Source: Candidatus Zixiibacteriota bacterium (GTDB lineage Bacteria; Zixibacteria; MSB-5A5; JAABVY01). Taken from it: a DNA stretch of 6,944 nt. This document shows, piece after piece, positions 1-6,944 of the stretch. The notes under the pieces were generated by a model that saw nothing but the letters and a program-made list of their open reading frames with translations, was not told the DNA's origin and did no database searches. The stretch lies in contig JAABVY010000346.1 of assembly GCA_011777135.1 (NCBI GenBank), positions 2,320-9,263 of the forward strand, written 5' to 3'. Both the position numbers and the translations under genes were made by a program. The number at the start of each line of letters is the position of its first letter. Position 1 is the stretch's first letter.

Positions 1-56
1 TCTGGTATGCGATTCTGAAGGACGAATACCGCCAGATGAAACCCGACCACAAATAG
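1..56 (+). CDS. Possible 3' end of a plus-strand gene, product unknown (partial)
   Basis: From base 3 the plus strand reads 17 open codons and then a TAG stop at 54-56, giving a peptide ending WYAILKDEYRQMKPDHK. The codons look like real coding sequence (mostly G or C in third position), and the stop lies four bases from a perfect hairpin, as expected at a gene end. The gene would converge on the minus-strand polysaccharide operon. Seventeen codons are too few to recognise a family, and the opposite strand is also open here, so this could be chance. I assign no function. Confidence 0.3.
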   Translation, partial: WYAILKDEYRQMKPDHK

Positions 57-76
57 AAAAGGCCATCCCCTGGCCT
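51..76 (-). terminator. Rho-independent terminator of the polysaccharide operon
   Basis: A perfect inverted repeat AGGCCA (60-65) / TGGCCT (71-76) encloses a five-base loop. Read on the minus strand, the stem is followed directly by a T-rich tract (TTTTCTATTT, bases 60 down to 51), the form of an intrinsic terminator. It lies about 113 bases past the stop of the dehydrogenase gene. On the plus strand the hairpin is followed by ATTCATAC, a much poorer U-tract, although it may still slow a converging transcript. The stem is short but GC-rich; strength has not been calculated. Confidence 0.6.
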
Positions 77-188
77 ATTCATACACAGAATTCCTACGAA
101 CCGTATCCTTATCGTCAGTAACAGCAAATTAGTGAGAATTTCATAATCAGCAATCTGTCACTATAATCGGCATTGCCTGCTGTCTTCT
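57..188. other. Intergenic region between convergent genes
   Basis: This stretch of 132 bases separates the possible plus-strand gene end from the stop of the dehydrogenase gene. Apart from the hairpin at 60-76 I see no open frame of note, no promoter-like pair and no repeat. On the minus strand it would be the 3' untranslated region of the operon. Confidence 0.5.
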
Positions 189-1502
189 TTACCAGCATAG
201 CCCTCTATAGTTACCTCCAGCTTCAGAAAGATCGCCCACTATCCGCACCAGGTCAATAACTACTTTATCGGTATCCATCGTGGCAATATATTCTATATCC
301 GGATCCTTTGACCCGATAACGATTACATCCGAGAAATTGAAGACCTCGTCCACTGATGTAGCCAGGAGGCTTTCGATATGCGGAATTTCCTTTTCGATAT
401 AGGCTTTATTAGCCCCCGTCAACTTTGCCAGCGAGACATTTTTATCGTAGATTTTCAATTCATATCCTTTGCCTATCAAAGTTTCGGCCAGCGTTACAAG
501 CGGAGATTCACGCAAATCATCGGTGCTGGATTTGAACGCAAGCCCCAGCAGTCCAACTTTCTTTTTCCCCGATGCAAAGATCATACGCAGGGCTTCGTCA
601 ATCTGATTATCATTGGATCGCAGAATTGAATTTATGATCATGGATTCACAATCCAGCATCTTGGACTTATATTTCAAGGCTCGAATATCTTTGGGCAGAC
701 ATGCCCCTCCGAAAGCGAATCCGGGTTTTAGATAATAGCTTGAAAGATTCAGCCTGGAATCCTTGCAAAACAGATCCATAACTTCATGCGAATCAATTCC
801 CAGGCGCTTGCAGATTATTCCTATCTCGTTTGCAAAAGCCACCTTCAGCCCATGGAATGAATTGTTCACATACTTAAGCATTTCTGCCGCTTTAATCGAG
901 CACTTAAAGAAGGGGGCATCGATAAATCCATATAGTTCATCCAGTTTCGATGAGGCCGAGGGATCATGGGTGCCAACTACAGTGAAGGGCGGATTATAAA
1001 AATCCTCAATTGAACTGCCCTCCCGCAGGAATTCCGGATTATAGTAAACATCAAAATCGACATAGACTTTCTTGCCGGAATTCTGCTCCAGAACGGGAAT
1101 CAGAAAATCCTCTGTAGTTCCCGGAAGTACGGTCGACCTTAGTGCTACTATATGAAATCCGTCCTTGTTAGCCAGGAGCGATCCGATTTTGGCGGCCACC
1201 CTTTCAACATAGGTAAGATCGAGATCGCCATTCTCTTTTGAGGGAGTACCGACGGTAATCAATGTGATCTCGCTTTCATTTACAGCCTTTTTGGTGTCCA
1301 TCGTTGCAATCAATTTGCCATTCTCGACCACACGAGCAATCAATTCATCCATACCCTCTTCTATTACAGGGGACTTTCCCGAATTGATGAATTCGATCTT
1401 GGACTCATTGATATCTACTCCGATAACATCATGCCCCTGTTCAGCAAAACAGGCAGCAGAGACGCAGCCCACATAGCCCATTCCAAAAACAGATATCTTC
1501 AT
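189..1502 (-). CDS. algD: GDP-mannose 6-dehydrogenase (AlgD type)
   Basis: This enzyme oxidises GDP-mannose to GDP-mannuronic acid in two NAD-dependent steps in the cytoplasm, supplying the uronate donor for alginate-like polymers. The 437 residues match the length of Pseudomonas AlgD (436 as I recall it). An N-terminal Rossmann motif GMGYVG is at 7-12, followed by GKSPVIEEG (42-50) and VGTPSKENGDLDL (84-96). The central helix carries Lys210 and Asn214. The catalytic motif GFAFGGACLPKD (261-272) places the nucleophile at Cys268, the same number as in AlgD. The C-terminal nucleotide-binding domain has LLGLAFKSSTDDLRESPL (318-335), and the chain ends GLCW, close to the AlgD end GICW. These details favour GDP-mannose over UDP-glucose or UDP-HexNAc as substrate. 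One small difference is Ala267 before the cysteine, where Ser is usual. It is the last gene of the operon; its ATG overlaps the upstream stop by one base (TAATG). GDP-mannose synthesis genes are not in the window. Confidence 0.93.
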   Translation of the reverse strand: MKISVFGMGYVGCVSAACFAEQGHDVIGVDINESKIEFINSGKSPVIEEGMDELIARVVENGKLIATMDTKKAVNESEITLITVGTPSKENGDLDLTYVERVAAKIGSLLANKDGFHIVALRSTVLPGTTEDFLIPVLEQNSGKKVYVDFDVYYNPEFLREGSSIEDFYNPPFTVVGTHDPSASSKLDELYGFIDAPFFKCSIKAAEMLKYVNNSFHGLKVAFANEIGIICKRLGIDSHEVMDLFCKDSRLNLSSYYLKPGFAFGGACLPKDIRALKYKSKMLDCESMIINSILRSNDNQIDEALRMIFASGKKKVGLLGLAFKSSTDDLRESPLVTLAETLIGKGYELKIYDKNVSLAKLTGANKAYIEKEIPHIESLLATSVDEVFNFSDVIVIGSKDPDIEYIATMDTDKVVIDLVRIVGDLSEAGGNYRGLCW

Positions 1503-2749
1503 TAACGAGATTCTCCCATATTATCGACGACAGCTGTCGGGCCATGGATCACCTTCAAAACATCCTCCAGCGCATCGGAAAATTTGCCAGCTACCTTCTC
1601 CCAGCTGTAGTTTTCCGCCACATAATTATGTCCACTATCGCCGAGTTTCAAGGCTGAGTTTTCATTCTCCATCAGCTCCAGAACCGCCTCGGCGAAATCA
1701 TTCGGCTCATCTTTTATAATAATATGTTTGCCATCTGTCAATGGCAATCCCTCAGCCCCTACAGTCGTGGATACCACCGCTTTTTTCTGGGCCAGGGCTT
1801 CGTAGATTTTTATCCTCGTGCCGCCGCCAATCCTGATCGGCACAACATAGACACGAGCCCCATCGACATATGGCCGGATATCATCCACAGTACCGGTAAT
1901 CGTAATTGAATTATCACGTTCGCCCAGAATCCGGATATGCTCCGGAGGTCTGCGTCCCACAATATAAAATCTGGCATCGGGACGTCTCGATTTGATCCCG
2001 GGATAAATATCCTTCACAAAATATTCTGCCGCATCCTGATTTGGAATCCAATCCATAGATCCCACAAAGACTATATTTTCAGGCTTCATTTTGCCTGCAT
2101 CGGGCTTAAAATAATCAACATCAACACCGGTCGGGATTAATGTCGTATGCCTGACACTATATTCATTCTCAAGCAATCTGCCGTCGGATTCAGATACAAC
2201 CAGGACATCGTCAAATGCGGAGCAGGCCCGTCTTTCATAACTGTAGAATTTCCGATATTCCATCTTGAGATAAGCTTTCTTTAAGAGACTCCTGCTGACC
2301 TCATAATGTCTGCGCCAAATCTCGGCCTCCACATTATGCTGAAAAAGCACTTTGGGGACATCGATATCTATGCAGTTTGCAGCCATCTCGAGGAAATCAC
2401 AAAGGATGATATCTATCCCTTTGCTATCGATAAAGTCATTGATTCTCTTCTCGAGCCTGTGATCTCGGTATTTATTTATCACATATGGATATTCCGAGAA
2501 GAGGTTTTTGACCAAAGACAAATAGAATCTCAGAGAGAATTTCTTGTCAGGATTGAAGGGGATACACTCAACCTTACTGCAAAAACTCCTCAAATAGTCC
2601 AGTGCCTCTCCGGAAGGTTCTTCCTCGGTCAGGCAGAGATAGCTTACCTCATGAACCGCGCTGAGCTGCTTCAGGATATTGTAACTGCGAATCTTCCCAC
2701 CTGTATCGGCAGGATACAAAAAATCCGATTTAATCCAGAGAATTTTCAT
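1502..2749 (-). CDS. Glycosyltransferase, GT4-type (GT-B fold), exopolysaccharide assembly
   Basis: This protein is a predicted cytoplasmic or membrane-associated retaining glycosyltransferase that moves a sugar from a nucleotide donor to a growing lipid-linked chain. Numbering is from the upstream TTG at 2755. The N-terminal half has the acceptor-side start KILWIKSDFLYPADTGGKIRSY (split around residues 4-25) and FQHNVE (138-143). The C-terminal half has VFVGSMDWIPNQDAAEYF (229-246), YIVGRRPP (264-271), and the donor-site segment GGGTRIKIYEAL (310-321) with Lys316 and Glu319. The VGSMDW-PN-DA and HNVE motifs resemble the sugar transferases found with XrtA/PEP-CTERM exopolysaccharide systems (TIGR03087-like). 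No signal peptide or membrane helix is apparent. I chose the ATG at 2749 because family members usually begin directly with M-K/N-I-L; a TTG start at 2755 would add two residues. The donor and acceptor sugars cannot be told from the sequence. The gene starts 43 bases after the amidotransferase stop, and its own stop overlaps the algD start. Confidence 0.88.
   Translation of the reverse strand: MKILWIKSDFLYPADTGGKIRSYNILKQLSAVHEVSYLCLTEEEPSGEALDYLRSFCSKVECIPFNPDKKFSLRFYLSLVKNLFSEYPYVINKYRDHRLEKRINDFIDSKGIDIILCDFLEMAANCIDIDVPKVLFQHNVEAEIWRRHYEVSRSLLKKAYLKMEYRKFYSYERRACSAFDDVLVVSESDGRLLENEYSVRHTTLIPTGVDVDYFKPDAGKMKPENIVFVGSMDWIPNQDAAEYFVKDIYPGIKSRRPDARFYIVGRRPPEHIRILGERDNSITITGTVDDIRPYVDGARVYVVPIRIGGGTRIKIYEALAQKKAVVSTTVGAEGLPLTDGKHIIIKDEPNDFAEAVLELMENENSALKLGDSGHNYVAENYSWEKVAGKFSDALEDVLKVIHGPTAVVDNMGESR
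1511..1517 (-). promoter_or_regulatory. Ribosome binding site of the dehydrogenase gene
   Basis: On the minus strand GGGAGAA lies about nine bases before the ATG at 1502-1500, inside the last codons of the glycosyltransferase gene. It is a good Shine-Dalgarno match and supports this start, which also matches the N-terminus of the AlgD family. With the TAATG overlap, ribosomes finishing the upstream gene could re-initiate here. Confidence 0.6.
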
Positions 2750-2792
2750 ATTCAAAAATATTCAATATACCTATCCGACTGCAATCCATAAA

Positions 2793-4715
2793 TCAGAGCA
2801 GTTGAATCGAACTGTAATCTTCCCTCTCCAGAAAGATGCGTTGCCAGAGCTCAAAGTTTATTAAAGTCCAAATCTGGTCCGAATAATTCCTCACCCCGAT
2901 CTCGTGTTTGCGCACAATATGTTCTACTGCTTTCTGATTGAAAATACCTCGCTTTCTGGTGCGCTCATCAAAAAGAATATCGGTGACCACCATCTTATGG
3001 TCATGCCGGAACCATTTTTCGATCGGAACCGGAAAACCTTTTTTTGAGCGGGACAAAATAGGGTCAGGGATTTTGCCTTCCATTGCCTTGCGCAGGATGC
3101 GCTTGGTGTTCAATCCCTTGATCTTCATACTTACCGGAAGAGAAGCGGTAAATTCTACCAGTCTATGATCCAGAAAAGGCACCCGGCTTTCAATCGAGGC
3201 CGCCATCGACATCTGATCCTGCTTCATCAAAAGCTCCAGAAGATAGGTTTTTAGATCCGCGTACAGCAGCTTATTCAAAAGAAGTTCCGAATTGCAATTA
3301 CCATAAATACTGTGGTAATTTTGATAAAGGTTCTTGAAGTTGAAGCCATTAAATACTTTCGGGCTGTATAATGAAGACTGCATTTGACGGGAGAATGTGG
3401 AATAATTGTCAAGGAATATAGTATCGAGATCATTTTCGAGATAAACTGCCGTCCTGACCGCTTTATTCTTGTATGGAAATCTGTCCGGCAGAAAATCTAT
3501 GATAGGTTTTAACAGATATCTCTTCACCGGTTTAAAAATCGGCAGATCCAATATTCTACCGGCCTTCAGATTATAGAGTGTCTGATAGTAGCGCTCATAC
3601 CCTCCCAGAAGTTCATCCGAGCCCTCCCCTGTCAGGACCACCTTGACATGATCCCTCGCCAGCCTGGCCACAAAATACAGCGCCACAGACGATGGGTGTG
3701 CTATCGGTTCATCCTCCTGAAAAATCAGGTGGGGCAATTCCGAAAAAAATTGATTTGGGGTAATCGTAATCTCATGACATTCCGCCCCGCATTGTTCTGC
3801 GCTCAGACGACTGTATTCCAGCTCATTATAAGCTCTCTCCGCAAATGCTGCCGAGAAAGTCTTGATCGGTTGGCCAACCATCCTGCTCATACAGGCTGCA
3901 ACGGCCGATGAATCTATTCCTCCCGAAAGAAACATCCCCAGCGGGACGTCGGACATGAGCCGCATTTTCACTGATTCTTCAAAAAGCTCATGGAATTGTT
4001 CTATATACCGCTGCTCCGATCTTCTTGAATCATAGTCCTGGAAGTCGATATCCCAATACTTCCTGATTTCTATACTGCCGTTTTCAAGTGTCAGGGTATG
4101 ACCCGGCATTAACTTCTTTATGCCCTTAAACAATGTCTGATCATCGAGCGTGTACTTGAGCGCCATCTGCTCCGCCAAAGAATCAATATTTAGCTCTCGC
4201 GGGATTTCATCAAAGGCCAAAAGCGATTTTATCTCTGAACCGAAAGCCAGATAATCCTTGCAGTCATGATAATAGAAGGGTTTTATTCCTAACCTGTCTC
4301 TGGCCGCAAATAGTCTTCTTCTGTTCCGGTCATAGATAATAAAAGCGAACATGCCGCGCAGGTGATTGACACAGTCCTTGCCGTATTCTTCATAAGCATG
4401 GATGACACTTTCTGTATCGCATTTTGTTCGGTATGAATAGCGCTTGCCTTGCAGTGTATAGCGGATTTCAAGATGATTATAGATTTCGCCATTATATACT
4501 ATCCAGATAGAACCATCATCGTTGGACATGGGTTGGTGTCCGCCTGCCAAATCTATAATTGAAAGCCGTCGGAAGCCAAGTCCAAGATTGTTATCTATAT
4601 ATTCGCCAGAGTCGTCGGGGCCACGGTGGTGCAAGGTGTCGGCCATCTTTTGTATTAGTCTCTGATCTGTTTTTCTGCTCGTATCCTTAAAGTAAACTCC
4701 GCAAAATCCGCACAT
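2793..4715 (-). CDS. asnB: Asparagine-synthase-like glutamine amidotransferase, exopolysaccharide-associated
   Basis: This cytoplasmic two-domain enzyme takes ammonia from glutamine and uses ATP to amidate a carboxylate. The N-terminal class II glutaminase domain starts MCGFCGVY, so Cys2 becomes the nucleophile after Met removal. It also has RGPDDSGEY (31-39), Arg49-Arg50 before LSI, NGEIYN (75-80) and Asp100. The synthase domain has the ATP pyrophosphatase loop SGGIDSS (264-270), LTGEGSDELLGGYERYY (361-377) and SIESRVPFLDHRLVEF (507-522). All active-site motifs look intact. At 640 residues it is longer than E. coli AsnB (554) and fits the length of the amidotransferases found in XrtA-type polysaccharide loci (TIGR03108-like). 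Its place between a heparinase-like gene and sugar genes suggests that the acceptor is a sugar carboxylate rather than free aspartate, but this is inference. The ATG is two bases after the upstream stop, with only a weak GAG element inside that gene as ribosome binding site, so translational coupling is likely. Confidence 0.9.
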   Translation of the reverse strand: MCGFCGVYFKDTSRKTDQRLIQKMADTLHHRGPDDSGEYIDNNLGLGFRRLSIIDLAGGHQPMSNDDGSIWIVYNGEIYNHLEIRYTLQGKRYSYRTKCDTESVIHAYEEYGKDCVNHLRGMFAFIIYDRNRRRLFAARDRLGIKPFYYHDCKDYLAFGSEIKSLLAFDEIPRELNIDSLAEQMALKYTLDDQTLFKGIKKLMPGHTLTLENGSIEIRKYWDIDFQDYDSRRSEQRYIEQFHELFEESVKMRLMSDVPLGMFLSGGIDSSAVAACMSRMVGQPIKTFSAAFAERAYNELEYSRLSAEQCGAECHEITITPNQFFSELPHLIFQEDEPIAHPSSVALYFVARLARDHVKVVLTGEGSDELLGGYERYYQTLYNLKAGRILDLPIFKPVKRYLLKPIIDFLPDRFPYKNKAVRTAVYLENDLDTIFLDNYSTFSRQMQSSLYSPKVFNGFNFKNLYQNYHSIYGNCNSELLLNKLLYADLKTYLLELLMKQDQMSMAASIESRVPFLDHRLVEFTASLPVSMKIKGLNTKRILRKAMEGKIPDPILSRSKKGFPVPIEKWFRHDHKMVVTDILFDERTRKRGIFNQKAVEHIVRKHEIGVRNYSDQIWTLINFELWQRIFLEREDYSSIQLL

Positions 4716-4717
4716 AC

Positions 4718-6944
4718 TTATATCTCAAATTCGACATATCGTCCATTTATCGAGACGTCATACTCATTGCCCCTGTATTTCACCCTGGCAACACTATCTG
4801 TCAGGAGACGGCACTTTCCGGATATCTCGCCTTCGAGAAACAGGACGCAGTCCTCGATATATCCGTACAGCCCGGCGGTGACTTCGGATTCCCAGTATCT
4901 GAGACCTGCTATTTCGATTATTCCATCCTGTGCAAGAAATAACATCGATACCCGTGAATTTTCGTCTTTTCTCAAAAAGGTGGACTTACTGTCTTTCCCA
5001 AATTGCCAAAAATCTGAGAAACCCTTCACCCTGATCGACCAGCATCCAGAACCCAGATTCTTGAACTCAGGACAGCCTCCTTTTTTATCTGAGGGAAAAA
5101 TACAGAACGGAATCTCAAGATTTGCTGAATGTGCCGGCTCGATAATCAGGGTATTTATCTTATCCAGCACAAGATAATCACGGGAGTACCAGCCCGAAAG
5201 CGGATTTTCGCGGCCGCTTTCAGCGGAAAATCTATAGTCGATTTCTGACAAGGGTTTCAGGATCACTCTTTGCTGCGATGATTCGAGTATGATCTGATTT
5301 TGCCCTGGTGAAAATGAGTGTGACGAGAAGGGTGTATGAAAGAGGAATTTTGAAATTGCATCTATTCCCTTGACGACCTTGTTGAAAATGATGAAATAAT
5401 CGTCTCCGATTCTATATATATCTCTTCGGTGCTGAAAACCGGGAGTCCTTTTGCGCTCAACTCCGGCTGAAATAAAATCAAAATATTTGGACAATATGGC
5501 CCTCTGAACCTCAGCATCGGAATAATACTGCCAATCAAATACATTCTCCTCGTCAGCGCACCCCTTATCGTCCACCAGACAGACATTGTGCGCAGCAGCT
5601 GAGCGGAAATAGTTCCTCATGCTCTTGTCCTTGGTATAGCAGTATGTTCCCGGGTCGATAAATACCGGCTCGCTTCCTACGACCAGCTCGAACGAGAGCG
5701 CGTCGGCATGGCTATGGGCTGCCTCCCTTGATCCGAACCTGCCGCAGTCAAACAGGAGATAACTTCGCTGATCTTCCGACCGCAGCACGGCATATCCGGA
5801 GTCCTCCATATGCTCCGAATCCAGCTTTACATCCCCATTTCTCTTGTCGTTATGTTCCCGGCAGGCCGATATACCAAATAACCAGGATGATTCGAACCGT
5901 GCCTTGCCCGGATTGAATTCCCTGCGGTTAAAAAGCAGCGCCGCATTGGAGAGTGAAGCTGTGCAGTCACGGGCATCATCGAATTCGAGCCATACCAGTT
6001 TCCCGCCATCAGAATCCCCAAGCTGCGGCCAGAGGCCGTCCGGACGCCTTAATTTCAGCAGGTATTCCGCCATCTGCCCGGTTTTCTCACGGAAGAGCGG
6101 GGGCAGCGGAATATTGTTGAGCTCAGCCAGAAGAATTGTATGCATGTAGAAATCCAGGCTGTAACGATGGTAGCAGGTCGAAAGTTCGGTATGGGCGCCC
6201 TCTTCTGTAAACTGATTCTCGAGCTCTTTTTCAAGTATCTCCAGCCCGCGGGTCATGAAATCCTCGGAATGATTTAACTCCGGGAAAAACAGTCCGGCCA
6301 TAAATAAACCGAATGCTTCGCCTGTCAGGTGTGTGTGGGGAGAAAAATAGAATGAGAGATGGGAGTTGATATGATCCGCAAGATGATAGACATAATACCA
6401 CACCAATTCGGCAAAGCGGTCATCCAGAAGTTCAATATTCCTGAAGAGTTCGATTGTCCATATCAAAGCATATATCCTGAAGGCGCATTCCAGGGATGAG
6501 CACCAGTTGATTCCCTGCCCGGGCGGATTGCGCCTGAACCAGTCTTCCAGTATTCCAAAAGCTTTGAGCGCATACCGATCCACCCCGGTCAGAATATATG
6601 CCTGCCCCAGCGGATAAATAAACTTCAAGCGGGATAACTCCCATACAACTCTGGAATCACCCACAGCATCACCGCAAAGGTATGGTATGTCATCATAAAA
6701 ATCAGGTTCTGAAATCTTCCCTGTGGATGGTTCAAGAAACCAGTTCGGAGGAGAGCCGAAATCCATCGGCTCATCCGCGAATACAGGATATCTATCCCGG
6801 AGAATCTCCTCCGCCATCTTCAGGCTTCGTTCACATTCAGCCGGAAAAAATTCGGGGATTTTTTCCATCCATTCAATCTTCTCGGTGTTAAAGAAAAACC
6901 TGGGAGTATTGCGGCTTCTGAAATTTGCTGCCAGACCGGTCCCA
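4718..6944 (-). CDS. Heparinase II/III family protein, 5' end beyond the window (partial)
   Basis: This is a predicted polysaccharide lyase-like protein acting on uronate-containing chains by beta-elimination. The frame is open from the stop at 4718-4720 through the right edge: 25 codons precede the first in-window ATG (6868), with no stop and no ATG, GTG or TTG among them, and they include RFFFNTEKIEW, which reads as the family's usual lead-in. The start is therefore probably outside. Numbering from the ATG, the helical toroid domain runs to about 330, with NPPGQGINWCSSLECAFR (114-131), SPHTHLTGEAFGL (176-188) and ELSTCYHRYSLDFY (228-241); His180 and Tyr233 or Tyr236 are candidate catalytic residues. 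The beta-sandwich domain (PF07940-like) follows, with AHSHADALSFEL (384-395), FIDPGTYCYT (403-412), NYFRSAAAHN (419-428). A signal peptide cannot be judged because the N-terminus is missing. Similar proteins sit in XrtA-type exopolysaccharide loci, often of unproven activity. It is the first gene seen in this operon segment, ending two bases before the amidotransferase. Confidence 0.88.
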   Translation of the reverse strand, partial: GTGLAANFRSRNTPRFFFNTEKIEWMEKIPEFFPAECERSLKMAEEILRDRYPVFADEPMDFGSPPNWFLEPSTGKISEPDFYDDIPYLCGDAVGDSRVVWELSRLKFIYPLGQAYILTGVDRYALKAFGILEDWFRRNPPGQGINWCSSLECAFRIYALIWTIELFRNIELLDDRFAELVWYYVYHLADHINSHLSFYFSPHTHLTGEAFGLFMAGLFFPELNHSEDFMTRGLEILEKELENQFTEEGAHTELSTCYHRYSLDFYMHTILLAELNNIPLPPLFREKTGQMAEYLLKLRRPDGLWPQLGDSDGGKLVWLEFDDARDCTASLSNAALLFNRREFNPGKARFESSWLFGISACREHNDKRNGDVKLDSEHMEDSGYAVLRSEDQRSYLLFDCGRFGSREAAHSHADALSFELVVGSEPVFIDPGTYCYTKDKSMRNYFRSAAAHNVCLVDDKGCADEENVFDWQYYSDAEVQRAILSKYFDFISAGVERKRTPGFQHRRDIYRIGDDYFIIFNKVVKGIDAISKFLFHTPFSSHSFSPGQNQIILESSQQRVILKPLSEIDYRFSAESGRENPLSGWYSRDYLVLDKINTLIIEPAHSANLEIPFCIFPSDKKGGCPEFKNLGSGCWSIRVKGFSDFWQFGKDSKSTFLRKDENSRVSMLFLAQDGIIEIAGLRYWESEVTAGLYGYIEDCVLFLEGEISGKCRLLTDSVARVKYRGNEYDVSINGRYVEFEI

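Noticed and set aside
151..176. GCAAT / ATTGC inverted repeat downstream of algD
   Set aside because: Only five base pairs with a 16-base loop and no T-tract on either strand; likely chance.
189..1502. UDP-glucose or UDP-HexNAc 6-dehydrogenase as the identity of the dehydrogenase
   Set aside because: The GFAFGG-CLPKD catalytic segment, the GTPSKENGDLDL segment, the length and the GLCW end all match AlgD better than Ugd or WbpA/WecC-type enzymes.
2306..2791. A 161-codon plus-strand open frame opposite the glycosyltransferase start
   Set aside because: It lies wholly antisense to the N-terminal part of a clear glycosyltransferase gene and the gap before it, has no recognisable domain, and is best explained as a shadow frame.
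2750..2792. Possible internal promoter in the gap between the amidotransferase and glycosyltransferase genes
   Set aside because: The minus strand has a TATATT box, but the only TTG-like upstream hexamer (TTGCAG) is about nine bases away, much too close for a sigma-70 promoter.
4767..5177. A 136-codon plus-strand open frame
   Set aside because: It is antisense to the heparinase-like C-terminal domain, rich in Ser, Pro and Arg as shadow frames often are, with no recognisable motif.
5844..6149. A 101-codon plus-strand open frame and overlapping short frames on both strands
   Set aside because: All lie inside the heparinase-like gene, are of low-complexity Ser/Arg/Pro composition and lack any family motif.

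Overview
The window is almost entirely filled by one rightmost-to-leftmost (minus-strand) operon segment with four large, intact, tightly packed genes for an acidic exopolysaccharide. In transcription order they are: a heparinase II/III-family protein (open through the right edge, so its N-terminus lies outside the window), an asparagine-synthase-like glutamine amidotransferase, a GT4-type glycosyltransferase, and an AlgD-type GDP-mannose 6-dehydrogenase. Junctions are a 2-base gap, a gap of about 43 bases, and a one-base stop/start overlap (TAATG), which argues for a single transcript with coupled translation.

Beyond the last gene, bases 57-188 are non-coding. They contain a perfect 6-bp hairpin (60-76) followed on the minus strand by a T-rich tract, the likely end of the operon. 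Bases 1-56 may hold the last 17 codons of an unrelated plus-strand gene converging on the same hairpin.

Taken together, AlgD would make GDP-mannuronate, the glycosyltransferase would add a sugar during repeat-unit or chain assembly, the amidotransferase could convert a uronate carboxyl into an amide, and the heparinase-fold protein could cleave or edit uronate-containing chains. The combination of this amidotransferase, glycosyltransferase and heparinase-like protein resembles the exosortase A (XrtA/PEP-CTERM) exopolysaccharide loci of Gram-negative bacteria, but no exosortase, Wzx, Wzy, chain-length or export gene is in the window, so that link is inference.

The organism is most likely a Gram-negative bacterium of moderate GC, with free use of ATA and AGA codons in all four genes. 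The sequence does not allow a phylum to be named. No tRNA, rRNA, CRISPR array, complete mobile element or internal promoter was seen.
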